From: Bacillota bacterium
GTDB taxonomy: Bacteria; Bacillota; Clostridia; Lachnospirales; Lachnospiraceae
DNA: 64,000 nucleotides
Reading direction: 5' to 3'
Assembly (NCBI GenBank): GCA_023439505.1
Contig: JAEXNR010000034.1
Coordinates: forward strand, 1 to 64,000
The position numbers were made by a program, and so were the translations under genes. Numbering within the stretch: position 1 is the stretch's first letter; each line of letters begins with the position of its first letter. This document shows positions 9,155 through 17,959 of this stretch, piece after piece. The notes beneath the pieces were generated by a model. The model did not search any database. It had not been told where the DNA came from and worked only from the letters and a program-made list of their open reading frames with translations.

Positions 9155-9164
9155 CAAACGTTTG
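9155..9164. promoter_or_regulatory. LacI-type operator candidate
   Basis: The perfect palindrome CAAACGTTTG lies in the 409-base gap between the CBM9-like gene and the NitT/TauT operon. Its core matches that of LacI/CcpA-family operators, and a longer version of the same palindrome occurs at 23579-23590 beside a lacI gene. Confidence 0.5.
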
Positions 9165-9271
9165 CTTCTTAAAAAGGCAATAATTTGGCTGCATTTTATG
9201 GTGATTATACATAAAAATCATGAATCAAATTTGTTAAAAATGTCGAAAAAAGAAACAAACAGAAGATTCCA

Positions 9272-9300
9272 TTGACATTTCATTTAAAAACGTATAGTAT
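9272..9300 (+). promoter_or_regulatory. Sigma-A promoter of the NitT/TauT-type operon
   Basis: A consensus TTGACA (9272-9277) is followed after 17 bases by TAGTAT (9295-9300). It gives a leader of about 170 bases before the lipoprotein gene at 9481. Apart from the operator at 9155, I see nothing else in this gap. Confidence 0.75.
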
Positions 9301-9480
9301 AAATGTTGTAATTAGTTGTACATGCATTCAGATAAAGTGGCATTTTGCCTAAGCAGTTTCCCGCTATCATGAGAAGAATTTGTGCATATTATTGGAAACA
9401 AAGAACGCTATTTGGGGCAGAGTGCATTTTTATTTGAACGATGTAAACACGAGTGTACATTAAATAGGAGGAAGTATAAC

Positions 9481-10638
9481 ATGAAGAAAATTCTTGCAAC
9501 ATTTCTCGCGATTGTAATGATTATGACATCGCTAACTGCTTGTGGGGCAAAGACAGAGACAAAAGATAACGGTTCCACAAAGAATGACGGTACTACTGCA
9601 ACAGACAACGGTTCAAAAGATCAACCAAAGAAGTCCTATGAAATCACAGTATCCGGTATTAACGGCAGCATTAACTACACACCTGTGTACATAGCGAGAG
9701 AAAAAGGTTTCTTTAAAGATGCCGGTATCAAGGTTAAAGAAGTGTTGTTTGATAATGGTCCTGTACAGATGGAAGCCCTTAGCTCGAATTCATGGGATCT
9801 GGGATTAACCGGTGTAGGCGGTGTTTTATCCGGTGCCATTGGATATGATGCGGTTCTGGTTGGTGCATCCAATTCCGATAACGGTACGCAAACAGTCTGG
9901 GTTCGTAATGATTCCAAGATAGCGGCAGCGGGTGCCGGACACAATACAATTAATGATAAGATCATGGGTGATGCCCAGTCCTGGAAGGGTGCTCAGATTC
10001 TATGTAATTCCGGTACGGTGTTACAGTATTTATTATTGAAGACACTGGGCGGATTTGGACTGACTTTAAGTGATGTGGAATTTGTAGCCATGGATTCTCC
10101 TACAGCAAACAGCGCATTTATTGCAGGACAAGGTGATGCCGCAGTTGTTACGGGAGCAATCAGCTTTGCAGATGATAAGGCAGATTTCACACTGGCCTCC
10201 AGCGGTAATCTGGCAGACACCGGACTTATGTGTAATGTTATGGCAAATAAGGGAAGCTATAGTGATCCGGAAAAATATGAGGCAATGAAGGTATTTTTAA
10301 AAGTTTACTTTGAAACAATTCAGTGGATGAATGACAACCCGGACGAAGCAGCTCAACTTTGCAGCGATTTCAATCAGGAATGTGGTATTAATTTATCACC
10401 TGAAACAGCAGCACTTTATTTAAAACAAGATCCATATTACAGTCTGCAGGATGTATATGATATGATGCACAACACTGTAGAAGGTGCTGATTATTCTGTA
10501 ATGGAAGGTAAATTGCTTGATGTATTGGAATTCTTTGTTGAAAGCGGAAAATATAATGCCGGAGACGACCAGAAATTCTTAAATCATATGGATACAAAGT
10601 TAATGGACGAAGTTTATGGAGAACTGGGTGCAAAATAA
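9481..10638 (+). CDS. NitT/TauT-type ABC substrate-binding lipoprotein
   Basis: An extracellular binding protein of 385 residues, NMT1/SsuA-like. The signal peptide ends in the lipobox LTAC, with Cys21 lipidated, followed by a Thr/Asn/Asp-rich tether. The fold starts at about residue 58 with ITVSGINGSINYTPVYIAREKGFFKDAG, the classic opening of this family. The ATG at 9481 has AGGAGG upstream; the longer frame from 9382 lacks a site and would bury the signal. Family members bind nitrate, sulfonates, pyrimidine precursors or other small acids. The operon continues into dehydrogenases and an aldolase, which argues for a carbon substrate here, but the ligand is unknown. Confidence 0.88.
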   Translation: MKKILATFLAIVMIMTSLTACGAKTETKDNGSTKNDGTTATDNGSKDQPKKSYEITVSGINGSINYTPVYIAREKGFFKDAGIKVKEVLFDNGPVQMEALSSNSWDLGLTGVGGVLSGAIGYDAVLVGASNSDNGTQTVWVRNDSKIAAAGAGHNTINDKIMGDAQSWKGAQILCNSGTVLQYLLLKTLGGFGLTLSDVEFVAMDSPTANSAFIAGQGDAAVVTGAISFADDKADFTLASSGNLADTGLMCNVMANKGSYSDPEKYEAMKVFLKVYFETIQWMNDNPDEAAQLCSDFNQECGINLSPETAALYLKQDPYYSLQDVYDMMHNTVEGADYSVMEGKLLDVLEFFVESGKYNAGDDQKFLNHMDTKLMDEVYGELGAK

Positions 10639-10689
10639 TAATTCGTTGGTTATCATAATTTATCGTATAAGTTACAAATGATATAAATG

Positions 10690-10736
10690 GCTGGCGGCTG
10701 TATGGCTCAGGTAATCTGCCATAAACGGCTGCCAGC
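10690..10736 (+). other. Intergenic mRNA hairpin after the binding-protein gene
   Basis: The arms 10690-10706 and 10718-10736 form a long imperfect stem (GCTGGC/GCCAGC outer, ATGGC/GCCAT inner). No T-run follows, so it is more likely a processing or stabilising stem that lets the binding protein be made in excess of the membrane subunits than a full terminator. That role is inference. Confidence 0.55.
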
Positions 10737-10791
10737 TGTTTATACCCCCCTTGCTCACAAAATAATAAATGAAAAAGGAGTTGGAGTTATC

Positions 10792-11628
10792 GTGGCCATA
10801 TCTAACGAAGTAATTGAAAAGGGCCTGAGAGAATATCAAAAGAGCCAAAAATCAGACACACTGAAATATTCCCTGCTCAAAATCATTGGTGTTGCCGGCT
10901 TTCTTGGTATCTGGCAGCTGGCAGTAGTAAGCGGTATGATAGATGCCGGCAGACTGCCTGCGCCCACTACGATTTTTAAAACCTTGGTCTATAAGGTTTA
11001 TAACGACCAACCGGACGGTAATATATTGTTCGTTAACATTATTGCAAGCCTTCAGGTTGCATTATCCGGTTTCTTAACCGCAATTGTGATAGGAATTCCA
11101 CTGGGACTTGTTATGGGATGGTGGAAGAATGCCGACCGTTTTATCCGGCCGATCTTTGAATTAATCCGACCAATTCCACCGATTGCCTGGATCCCGCTTA
11201 TCGTAGTATGGATGGGAATCGGACTTAAGGCAAAAGCAATGATTATCTTCTTTACAACATTTGTACCTTGTGTCATTAACTCTTACACAGGGATTAAATT
11301 AACGAATCAAACGTTAATTAACGTTTCAAAGACATTCGGTGCATCAAATCTGGAGATATTCTTTAAGGTGGGTATTCCTTCCGCTCTGCCGATGACCTTT
11401 GCAGGCATCCGGGTTGCACTGGGAAACTCATGGTCAACACTGGTAGCAGCAGAAATGCTGGCTGCAAGTGCAGGGTTGGGATATATGATTCAGATTGGAC
11501 GTTCTGTTGCCAGACCTGACATCGTAATTGTTGGTATGGTTGTCATCGGTGTTATCGGAGCTGTGCTCTCAGCAATACTTTCTTATGCAGAGAGTAAACT
11601 GATGAGATGGCAGAAGCACAGGCGATAG
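10792..11628 (+). CDS. NitT/TauT-type ABC permease, first copy
   Basis: A membrane permease of 278 residues (SsuC/TauC-like, BPD_transp_1) with about six hydrophobic segments. It carries the motif region FELIRPIPPIAWIPLIVVWMG and the EAA-type coupling loop FGASNLEIFFKVGIPSALP that docks on an ATPase. The start is taken as GTG at 10792 because AAAGGAG lies 12 bases before it; the upstream part of the frame overlaps the intergenic hairpin. It is paralogous to the next gene, so the channel is probably a heterodimer. An 18-base perfect palindrome lies inside it at 11309-11326. Confidence 0.88.
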   Translation: MAISNEVIEKGLREYQKSQKSDTLKYSLLKIIGVAGFLGIWQLAVVSGMIDAGRLPAPTTIFKTLVYKVYNDQPDGNILFVNIIASLQVALSGFLTAIVIGIPLGLVMGWWKNADRFIRPIFELIRPIPPIAWIPLIVVWMGIGLKAKAMIIFFTTFVPCVINSYTGIKLTNQTLINVSKTFGASNLEIFFKVGIPSALPMTFAGIRVALGNSWSTLVAAEMLAASAGLGYMIQIGRSVARPDIVIVGMVVIGVIGAVLSAILSYAESKLMRWQKHRR

Positions 11629-11643
11629 AAGGAGGAAGAAACT

Positions 11644-12432
11644 ATGGATAATATTGCCAGAAATAGAAGAAAAAAGATAGATAAAATATTATATTGGTTA
11701 CTTCCAATATTATCAATTACTACAATTGCAGTGGCGTGGATTGCATTCTCATCTGTTCACCATGAGCTGATGCCAACTCCGATAGAGGTATGGAACCGGT
11801 TTATCAGAACCTTCACAAAACCCATTGGAAGGATTAATCTGCTGGGACATGCCTGGGCCAGTCTAAAGCGTGTATTAATTGCATTAATGATTGCATGGGC
11901 ATTCGGAATCTCCTTTGGTATTTTAATCGGATGGAATAAAAAATGCCGTGCTCTCTTTGGAACCATCTTCGAGATGATCCGCCCGATTCCACCCATTGCC
12001 TGGATTCCGATTATTATCATGTGGTTCGGGATTGGCGAATTGCCGAAGGTTATTCTCGTATTTATCGGTACCTTTGTACCCCTGGTTATTAATACGGCAA
12101 CTGGAATTCAGATGGTAGAGAAAATAAACGTGGATGTAGGTAAAGTTTTTGGTGGAAACAATTGGCAGATTTTAACCCAGATTGTCATACCCACTGCGCT
12201 TCCTTCCATTTTTGCCGGTATCCGTACATCGGTAAGCTCGGGATGGACGACAGTACTGGCGGCAGAAATGTTGGCTGCAACAGCAGGTTTGGGATCAATG
12301 GTTACAAAAGGATGGCAGGGCGGAGATATGGCACTGGTACTGGTGGCTGTTATCACAATTGCAATTGTCGGTGCTATTTTATCAGTTGTATTAGCAAAAC
12401 TGGAAAAGGTGGTTTGCCCATGGAACAATTAA
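11644..12432 (+). CDS. NitT/TauT-type ABC permease, second copy
   Basis: A second membrane permease of 262 residues. It shares EMIRPIPPIAWIPIIIMWFG and the coupling loop FGGNNWQILTQIVIPTALP with its neighbour, which begins 15 bases upstream after a GAAGGAGGAAG site. Two distinct permeases, together with two distinct ATPases, indicate a heterodimeric importer rather than the usual homodimer. The final 13 bases overlap the first ATPase gene. Confidence 0.88.
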   Translation: MDNIARNRRKKIDKILYWLLPILSITTIAVAWIAFSSVHHELMPTPIEVWNRFIRTFTKPIGRINLLGHAWASLKRVLIALMIAWAFGISFGILIGWNKKCRALFGTIFEMIRPIPPIAWIPIIIMWFGIGELPKVILVFIGTFVPLVINTATGIQMVEKINVDVGKVFGGNNWQILTQIVIPTALPSIFAGIRTSVSSGWTTVLAAEMLAATAGLGSMVTKGWQGGDMALVLVAVITIAIVGAILSVVLAKLEKVVCPWNN

Positions 12433-13181
12433 AAAGAAAAATGGAAATTAAGAATGTTTCAAAAACATTTTATCATAAAGGCGGTTATTTTACCGCAATC
12501 GAGGATGTCAGCTTTGAAGTTTATGATGGTGAATTCCTTGTACTGTTAGGACCCGGAAGAAGCGGGAAGACCGTGTTACTCAATATTATTGCCGGTCTTG
12601 AGAAGAAAACAAGCGGATCAGTTATTTATGATGGAAAAGAAATTAACGGTGTTAATCCTGATATCGGTATGGTGTTCCAAAAAACTGCATTAATGCCATT
12701 CAAGACAGTAATGCAGAATGTGGAACTGGGATTAAAATTTAGACATATACAAAAAAATAAGCGGGAGGAAATCTGTCAGAAGTATATTAATCTGGTGGGT
12801 TTGCAAGGCTTTGAAAAATCATATCCCAAGGAACTGTCAGGGGGAATGAAGCAGCGTGTCGGTATAGCGAGGGCTTACGCGAATAACCCAAAAGTATTAA
12901 TCATGGATGAGCCCTTCGGAGCGTTGGATGCCCAGACTAGATATGCCATGCAAAATGAAGTGCTGCGAATTTGGGAACAGGAAAAGCGAACTTTTGTCTA
13001 TGTGACCAATAATATAGAGGAAGCCTGTTATCTTGGCACAAGAATTGTTTTACTTAGTGACTGCCCTGCCAGAGTGAAAGAAGTTTATCCCATTGATCTT
13101 CCGAGACCGAGAGATATGGTCAGTAAGGAATTCATGGATTTGCGGGCGAAAATCTCTGACAATACAGACCTTTCCATTTAA
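12420..13181 (+). CDS. NitT/TauT-type ABC ATPase lacking the switch histidine
   Basis: A cytoplasmic ATPase of 253 residues, SsuB/TauB-like. It has a P-loop GPGRSGKTV, Q-loop MVFQKTAL, canonical signature LSGGMKQRV and Walker B VLIMDEPFGALD. The switch-loop residue that is His in active ATPases (VTHDIEEA) is Asn197 here (VTNNIEEA). The ATG at 12420 overlaps the permease stop and has AAAAGGTGG before it; the longer frame from 12162 would run through the permease gene. The missing His lies in the same predicted composite site as the degenerate signature of the partner ATPase, which suggests one active and one inactive ATP site. Confidence 0.88.
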   Translation: MEQLKRKMEIKNVSKTFYHKGGYFTAIEDVSFEVYDGEFLVLLGPGRSGKTVLLNIIAGLEKKTSGSVIYDGKEINGVNPDIGMVFQKTALMPFKTVMQNVELGLKFRHIQKNKREEICQKYINLVGLQGFEKSYPKELSGGMKQRVGIARAYANNPKVLIMDEPFGALDAQTRYAMQNEVLRIWEQEKRTFVYVTNNIEEACYLGTRIVLLSDCPARVKEVYPIDLPRPRDMVSKEFMDLRAKISDNTDLSI

Positions 13182-13207
13182 CAGGTCATTAAGAACGGAG
13201 GAAATTT

Positions 13208-13966
13208 ATGGTTGATAACAATAAAAACAGACCGGTAAAGGTAGAAGTCAAGGATCTTACCAAAAGATTCGGCGACTTACTGGTTCTGGATCATATGAAC
13301 TTTAATATTAAGAAAAATGAGTTCGTATGTGTCGTTGGCCCCACTGGATGCGGGAAAACCACATTCTTAAACTGCCTGACACGAATTCATGAACCCAGCG
13401 AAGGGGATCTCTATATAGACGGACAATCCGCGGATCCAAGAAAACATAATGTTTCTTTTGTGTTCCAGGAACCATCATCCCTTCCCTGGCTAACAGTAGA
13501 AGAGAATATCGCCTATGGATTAAAGATTAAAAAAGTTCCCAAGGATGAAATCGAGAGAAGAGTAAACCGTATTTTAGATTTGATGGGATTACAGGAGAGC
13601 AGGAAGTCTTATCCCGGTGATTTGTCAGTGAGTGCCGAGCAAAGGGTGATTATCGGAAGGTCCTTTGCTATGCAGCCCGATCTGCTTTTAATGGATGAAC
13701 CCTACGGACAGATGGATGTTAAAGTTCGCTTCTATCTGGAAGATGAGGTAATCAGACTGTGGAAAGAACTTGGAAGTACAGTGGTATTTATTACTCATAA
13801 TATTGAAGAGGCTGTGTATCTTGCAGAAAAAGTAATTATCCTGAGCAATAAACCGGCTACCATCAAAGAAGAGGTTGTAATTGATCTGCCTCATCCAAGA
13901 AATATTGCAGACCCAAAATTTATCGAGTACCGCAATTATATCACGGACAAGATCAGATGGTGGTAA
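13208..13966 (+). CDS. NitT/TauT-type ABC ATPase with degenerate signature motif
   Basis: A second ATPase subunit of 252 residues, encoded 26 bases downstream of its paralogue. P-loop GPTGCGKTT, Q-loop FVFQEPSSLPWL, Walker B LLLMDEPYGQMD and the switch His in FITHNIEEA are intact. The ABC signature, however, reads LSVSAEQ (residues 139-145) instead of LSGG-Q. In a heterodimer its own P-loop would face the intact LSGGM of the partner and form the one competent site. A GGAGG site precedes the ATG. Confidence 0.88.
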   Translation: MVDNNKNRPVKVEVKDLTKRFGDLLVLDHMNFNIKKNEFVCVVGPTGCGKTTFLNCLTRIHEPSEGDLYIDGQSADPRKHNVSFVFQEPSSLPWLTVEENIAYGLKIKKVPKDEIERRVNRILDLMGLQESRKSYPGDLSVSAEQRVIIGRSFAMQPDLLLMDEPYGQMDVKVRFYLEDEVIRLWKELGSTVVFITHNIEEAVYLAEKVIILSNKPATIKEEVVIDLPHPRNIADPKFIEYRNYITDKIRWW

Positions 13967-13991
13967 TAGCGAACAGGAAGGAGAAGTTTGT

Positions 13992-14792
13992 ATGAACGGT
14001 AACAGATTAAAGGATAAGGTGGCACTCATCACTGGTGGTGCCAGAGGAATCGGCTTTGGAATCGCATGCAAATTTGTGGCAGAAGGAGCAAAAGTAGTAG
14101 TTGCTGACATCCTGGAAAATGGTGATGAGATTGTTGACAAGCTGGGTGAGAACGGTGAATATTATCAAATTGATCTTAGAAAGCGTACAGATATCTTTGC
14201 AATGGCAGATGCCATTTATGAAAAATATGGTCATATAGATGCGCTGGTAAACTGTGCGGGAATTGCCCGCCCCGTTCCCACATTGAAATTGACCGAGGAA
14301 GTACTGGATGAAGTAATCGATATTAATATGAAAGCACCACTCTTTTGCTGCCAGGCAGTCGGTAAATACATGCGTAAGCAGGGGGGTGGAAGCATTGTCA
14401 ATATTTCCTCCGGCAATAGCAGGATGATCAACGTGGGAAGGACCCCCTATGGTATTACAAAGGGTGCAATCAACCTTCTCACAGAGCAGCTGGGTGCGGA
14501 GTGGGCAATGTACAATATAAAGGTGAATGCCATCGCACCGGGATGGATTCGAACGGAGATGGTAGAGAGACCTTTAAAGAGCGGTATCCTGGATCAGAAT
14601 AAAATCCTGTCGGTGTCGCCCATCGGAAGATTCGGTAAAGTGGAAGAAATGGCGAATCTTGCATGCTTCTTATGCTGTGAGGAATCAGACTATATTGTGG
14701 GGCAGGTCATCTTTGCCGACGGAGGCTGGAGTCTTGGTATTATGCCTGACGGACTTAACTACATTCGTGAAAACGATACGGAGGAAATTTAA
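13992..14792 (+). CDS. Short-chain dehydrogenase/reductase
   Basis: A cytoplasmic NAD(P)-dependent oxidoreductase of 266 residues, classical SDR. It has the cofactor motif TGGARGIG near the N-terminus, the VNCAGIA segment, catalytic Ser in NISSGNS, and the YGITK catalytic Tyr-Lys pair. The C-terminal FADGGWSLG is typical of the gluconate-5-dehydrogenase-like and related sugar or polyol SDRs. An Asp (VVADI) at the end of the second strand favours NAD(H). AGGAAGGAGAAG precedes the ATG. It abuts the alcohol dehydrogenase gene with no gap, so the two probably act in sequence on the imported compound. Substrate unknown. Confidence 0.88.
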   Translation: MNGNRLKDKVALITGGARGIGFGIACKFVAEGAKVVVADILENGDEIVDKLGENGEYYQIDLRKRTDIFAMADAIYEKYGHIDALVNCAGIARPVPTLKLTEEVLDEVIDINMKAPLFCCQAVGKYMRKQGGGSIVNISSGNSRMINVGRTPYGITKGAINLLTEQLGAEWAMYNIKVNAIAPGWIRTEMVERPLKSGILDQNKILSVSPIGRFGKVEEMANLACFLCCEESDYIVGQVIFADGGWSLGIMPDGLNYIRENDTEEI

Positions 14793-15809
14793 ATGAAAGC
14801 ATTATCAATACAAGAACCAGGAAAATTAATTCTTGAGGATATTCAAAAACCGATTCTTACCAAAGGACATGCTCTAATTAAAATGGTGACCTGCGGGATC
14901 TGCGGTTCGGATATCACCGCATATCACGGGAAGAACCCTACAATGAAATATCCGATTCAGGGGATCGGGCATGAAGGGATCGGCATCATTATTGAGGTCG
15001 ATGAAAATGAAAAGGGATTAAAAGTAGGTGATCGGGTGGCACTGGAGCCATATGTTCCTGATTTTACCTGTCATATGTGTAAAGAAGGACGATATAACAA
15101 TTGTGTGGATCTTCATGTACGTGGTGTTCATATTGATGGTATGATGGTGGAAGTCATAAATCATCCCCTTCAGCTGGTACATAAATTACCGGATGAACTG
15201 GATGATGTAAAAGCCGCTTGTGTGGAACCTCTGACCATTGGCATTCATGGAGCAACCAGAGCCAGAGTAGCAGAAGGGGAGAAGGTCGTTATATTCGGAG
15301 CGGGAACCATTGGTCTAATGGCAGGGTTCGCCTGCTTAAGCTATGGTGCTACACCGATCATTGTTGATGTACTGCAGTCACGTCTTGATTTTGCAAAAGA
15401 AGTGGGAATTCCGTATGTCTTTAATTCAAAAGACGGGGGTATTGTGGATTATCTGAAAAAAGTAACCGATGGAAAATTGCCGGAAGCAATGATTGAGTGT
15501 ACGGGAGCACCGGTAATTTTGGCAGAAATGCATGATTATGTGTGCCATGGCGGACGTATTTCTTTGGTTGGCTGGCCGAAGGCACCTGTTACCATCAATA
15601 CCATACGCTGCATGCAAAAAGAGATTGATATCTGTCCCTCCAGAAACTCTGCAAATCAGTTTCCGGAATCTATTGCATTAATTAACGCAGGGAAAGTTCC
15701 TGTGGATAAGATGATAACAAAAGTGGTCGAATTATCTGAGACAGAAGATGCGATCCGGGATATGATTGAAAAACCCGGTGATTATTTAAAGGTTGTTGTC
15801 AAAATCTGA
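14793..15809 (+). CDS. Zinc-dependent alcohol/polyol dehydrogenase (MDR family)
   Basis: A cytoplasmic dehydrogenase of 338 residues resembling sorbitol, threonine and galactitol-phosphate dehydrogenases. The catalytic zinc ligands are seen in CGICGSD and GHEG. The structural-zinc lobe is reduced to three cysteines (CHMCKEGRYNNC), the first of the usual four being replaced. The Rossmann motif is VVIFGAGTIGLMA, followed by Asp in IIVDV, which favours NAD. The start codon is immediately after the SDR stop, with GGAGG inside the SDR end. With the SDR it could oxidise a polyol to a ketose or invert a hydroxyl centre; that is inference. Confidence 0.88.
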   Translation: MKALSIQEPGKLILEDIQKPILTKGHALIKMVTCGICGSDITAYHGKNPTMKYPIQGIGHEGIGIIIEVDENEKGLKVGDRVALEPYVPDFTCHMCKEGRYNNCVDLHVRGVHIDGMMVEVINHPLQLVHKLPDELDDVKAACVEPLTIGIHGATRARVAEGEKVVIFGAGTIGLMAGFACLSYGATPIIVDVLQSRLDFAKEVGIPYVFNSKDGGIVDYLKKVTDGKLPEAMIECTGAPVILAEMHDYVCHGGRISLVGWPKAPVTINTIRCMQKEIDICPSRNSANQFPESIALINAGKVPVDKMITKVVELSETEDAIRDMIEKPGDYLKVVVKI

Positions 15810-15834
15810 TCAGAACGTATCGTGGAGGAAAAAA

Positions 15835-16689
15835 ATGCTTACTACAACGAAGGAAATGCTACGGAAGGCATATACCGGGCACTATGCTGTTCCTGCCATA
15901 AATACCCAGGGTGGAACGTATGACATCATACGAGCCATCTGTATGGCGGCAGAAGAAAAACAGTCGCCTGTTATTCTGGCCCATTATACTACAACAGCAG
16001 AGTATTCGGGGCATGAATGGTTTTATAGAACGGCAAAATGGATGGCAGAACAAGTCAGTGTGCCGGTTGCAATTCATCTGGATCACGGAAAGAGTCTGGA
16101 AGAGTGTGTGCAGATGGTAAAATACGGGTTTACTTCCATCATGTACGATGGTTCCTCCCTGGAGGTAGAAGACAATGCGATGGCAACCAATGAAATCATC
16201 AGAATATGTCATGCGGTGGGAGTTCCGGTAGAATCAGAAATAGGGGAACTGGCCCGATTAGATGACCAGGGCAGACTGACCGGGAGTTCTAATAAAGCAG
16301 ATCCTGATATGGTGAAACGATATCTTTCCTTATGCCAGCCGGATTCTCTGGCAATCAGCATAGGAAATGCCCATGGTTTCTATAAGGGAGAGCCGGATAT
16401 TGACGTGGAGATTCTTGAAACATGCAGAAAATTCACAGATATCCCTTTTGTACTTCACGGGTGTACGGGAATGGATGAAAAGCTGATACGCAGATCTTTA
16501 AACAGTGGTGTTTCGAAAATTAATTTCGGGACACAGATCCGATACCAGTATGTGAAGTACATAAAGGAAGGGATTGAAAGCGGTATAGATGAAGGGCATG
16601 CGTGGAAGTTGTCACAATTTGCATGCAATTCTCTCGTTAAGGATATCGGTGATATCATACAATTAGCCGGTTCAGAGGGAAAAGCCTGA
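15835..16689 (+). CDS. Class II ketose-bisphosphate aldolase (KbaY/GatY/FbaA family)
   Basis: A zinc-dependent aldolase of 284 residues, which would split a ketose phosphate into dihydroxyacetone phosphate and an aldehyde. It shows the zinc-binding HLDHGKS motif, the acidic ESEIGEL motif, the NAHGFY loop with a second His, and LHGCTG, all in family order and at the family's normal length. The ATG at 15835 follows GTGGAGGA. It is the last gene of the 9.4 kb operon and lies 25 bases after the dehydrogenase. It may act on tagatose-, fructose- or another ketose-(bis)phosphate. Confidence 0.88.
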   Translation: MLTTTKEMLRKAYTGHYAVPAINTQGGTYDIIRAICMAAEEKQSPVILAHYTTTAEYSGHEWFYRTAKWMAEQVSVPVAIHLDHGKSLEECVQMVKYGFTSIMYDGSSLEVEDNAMATNEIIRICHAVGVPVESEIGELARLDDQGRLTGSSNKADPDMVKRYLSLCQPDSLAISIGNAHGFYKGEPDIDVEILETCRKFTDIPFVLHGCTGMDEKLIRRSLNSGVSKINFGTQIRYQYVKYIKEGIESGIDEGHAWKLSQFACNSLVKDIGDIIQLAGSEGKA

Positions 16690-16823
16690 CGAAATACAGA
16701 TAATTTTGTCGCTAAAGAATACAAAAGTATGGATGGAAAATTTTTGTTGATACAAGTATACTCTATACAGTAAGATAGAAGTATCTGATTACGTTAGAAG
16801 GATTATAAGTAAGGGGATTACGC

Positions 16824-17858
16824 ATGAAACGAAATAATGAATTTTCCTATGTAACAAGAGCTGATGTTGCAAAGAGAGCGGGTGTTAGTGTAACCGTTGT
16901 ATCTTATGTGTTGAATAATAACCGATATGTTGATAAAGACAAAAGAGACAGGGTATTAAAGGCAGTAAAAGAACTTAACTATACGCCGAATACATTGGCA
17001 AGAGCACTAAAGGGAAAAGGAAGTAAACATATTATATTCATTGTTGAAAATACATCGAATGAACGTTTTGGAGTATTGGTGGGCGAGATGGATAAATATG
17101 CATATGAAAAAGGCTATGTAGTCAGCTTATGTGCAAATCGTAATCAGCCTGAATTAATACAATCCATTATCAGCAGAAGATTTGATGGAGTGATCATCAG
17201 TTCCATCAGTTTTCCGGATGAATATATTAAGGAACTCGTGGATGCCGGAATTCCCGTTGTTGTCATGCTTTCCAGGGATTATGATGCCGTGGAGGGTGTT
17301 GCAAAAATAGATACCGGGCTTTATATGGGTGCAAAAGATTGTGTGAAGTATCTCTATGATCAGGGCAGACGCAACATCATATACATAGACCGTATTTCCG
17401 GCAGAAATCACTTCAGTACGATGTCTGACTACCGTTATCGCGGCTTTGTACATCAGATGGAGGAACTGGGTTTATCGTATGAAGATCATATGATCAGTGG
17501 CTGCAGCACAGAAGATGAAGTCAGGGAGAAGCTGGAGGGATATATTAAAAATCATCAGGTAGATGCGATTATAGGGCGTAATGACAAGATGGCCTGCGTT
17601 GCCATGAATACGGTGATTCGAAAAGGAATCAGAGTACCGGAAGATATCGGCGTAATCGGCTTCGATGATTCCAGTGTATGCAGACTTGTTACCCCCACCT
17701 TAACATCCATCAGAATGCCGGAGGAATATATCGCAAAGAAGGCAATTGAAATGCTTTACAAAATGCATACGGAGCTATCCATTCCGGAGAAGGTACAGTT
17801 TTCCACCCAACTGGTGGTAAGACGTAGCACGAATTTAGATGTTTCGGATGATAACTAG
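16824..17858 (+). CDS. LacI-family transcriptional regulator
   Basis: A repressor-type regulator of 344 residues. The N-terminal helix-turn-helix (TRADVAKRAGVSVTVVSYVLN) and hinge helix region (YTPNTLARALKG) are followed by a periplasmic-binding-like sensor domain (IIGRNDKMACVAMN, GVIGFDDSSVC). GTAAGGGG precedes the ATG. A weak promoter-like TATACA (16764-16769) lies in the 134-base gap upstream. It stands between the importer/aldolase operon and the second aldolase, so it probably senses an intermediate of this pathway. Confidence 0.88.
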   Translation: MKRNNEFSYVTRADVAKRAGVSVTVVSYVLNNNRYVDKDKRDRVLKAVKELNYTPNTLARALKGKGSKHIIFIVENTSNERFGVLVGEMDKYAYEKGYVVSLCANRNQPELIQSIISRRFDGVIISSISFPDEYIKELVDAGIPVVVMLSRDYDAVEGVAKIDTGLYMGAKDCVKYLYDQGRRNIIYIDRISGRNHFSTMSDYRYRGFVHQMEELGLSYEDHMISGCSTEDEVREKLEGYIKNHQVDAIIGRNDKMACVAMNTVIRKGIRVPEDIGVIGFDDSSVCRLVTPTLTSIRMPEEYIAKKAIEMLYKMHTELSIPEKVQFSTQLVVRRSTNLDVSDDN

Positions 17859-17959
17859 AGAGATGAGAGAATTGATATAGAATCGATTGGGGCAAAAGGA
17901 TATGATGTTTCTGCAAATAGATTATTCAGTAGGAACAGACAAAGAGAGGAGATAACATT

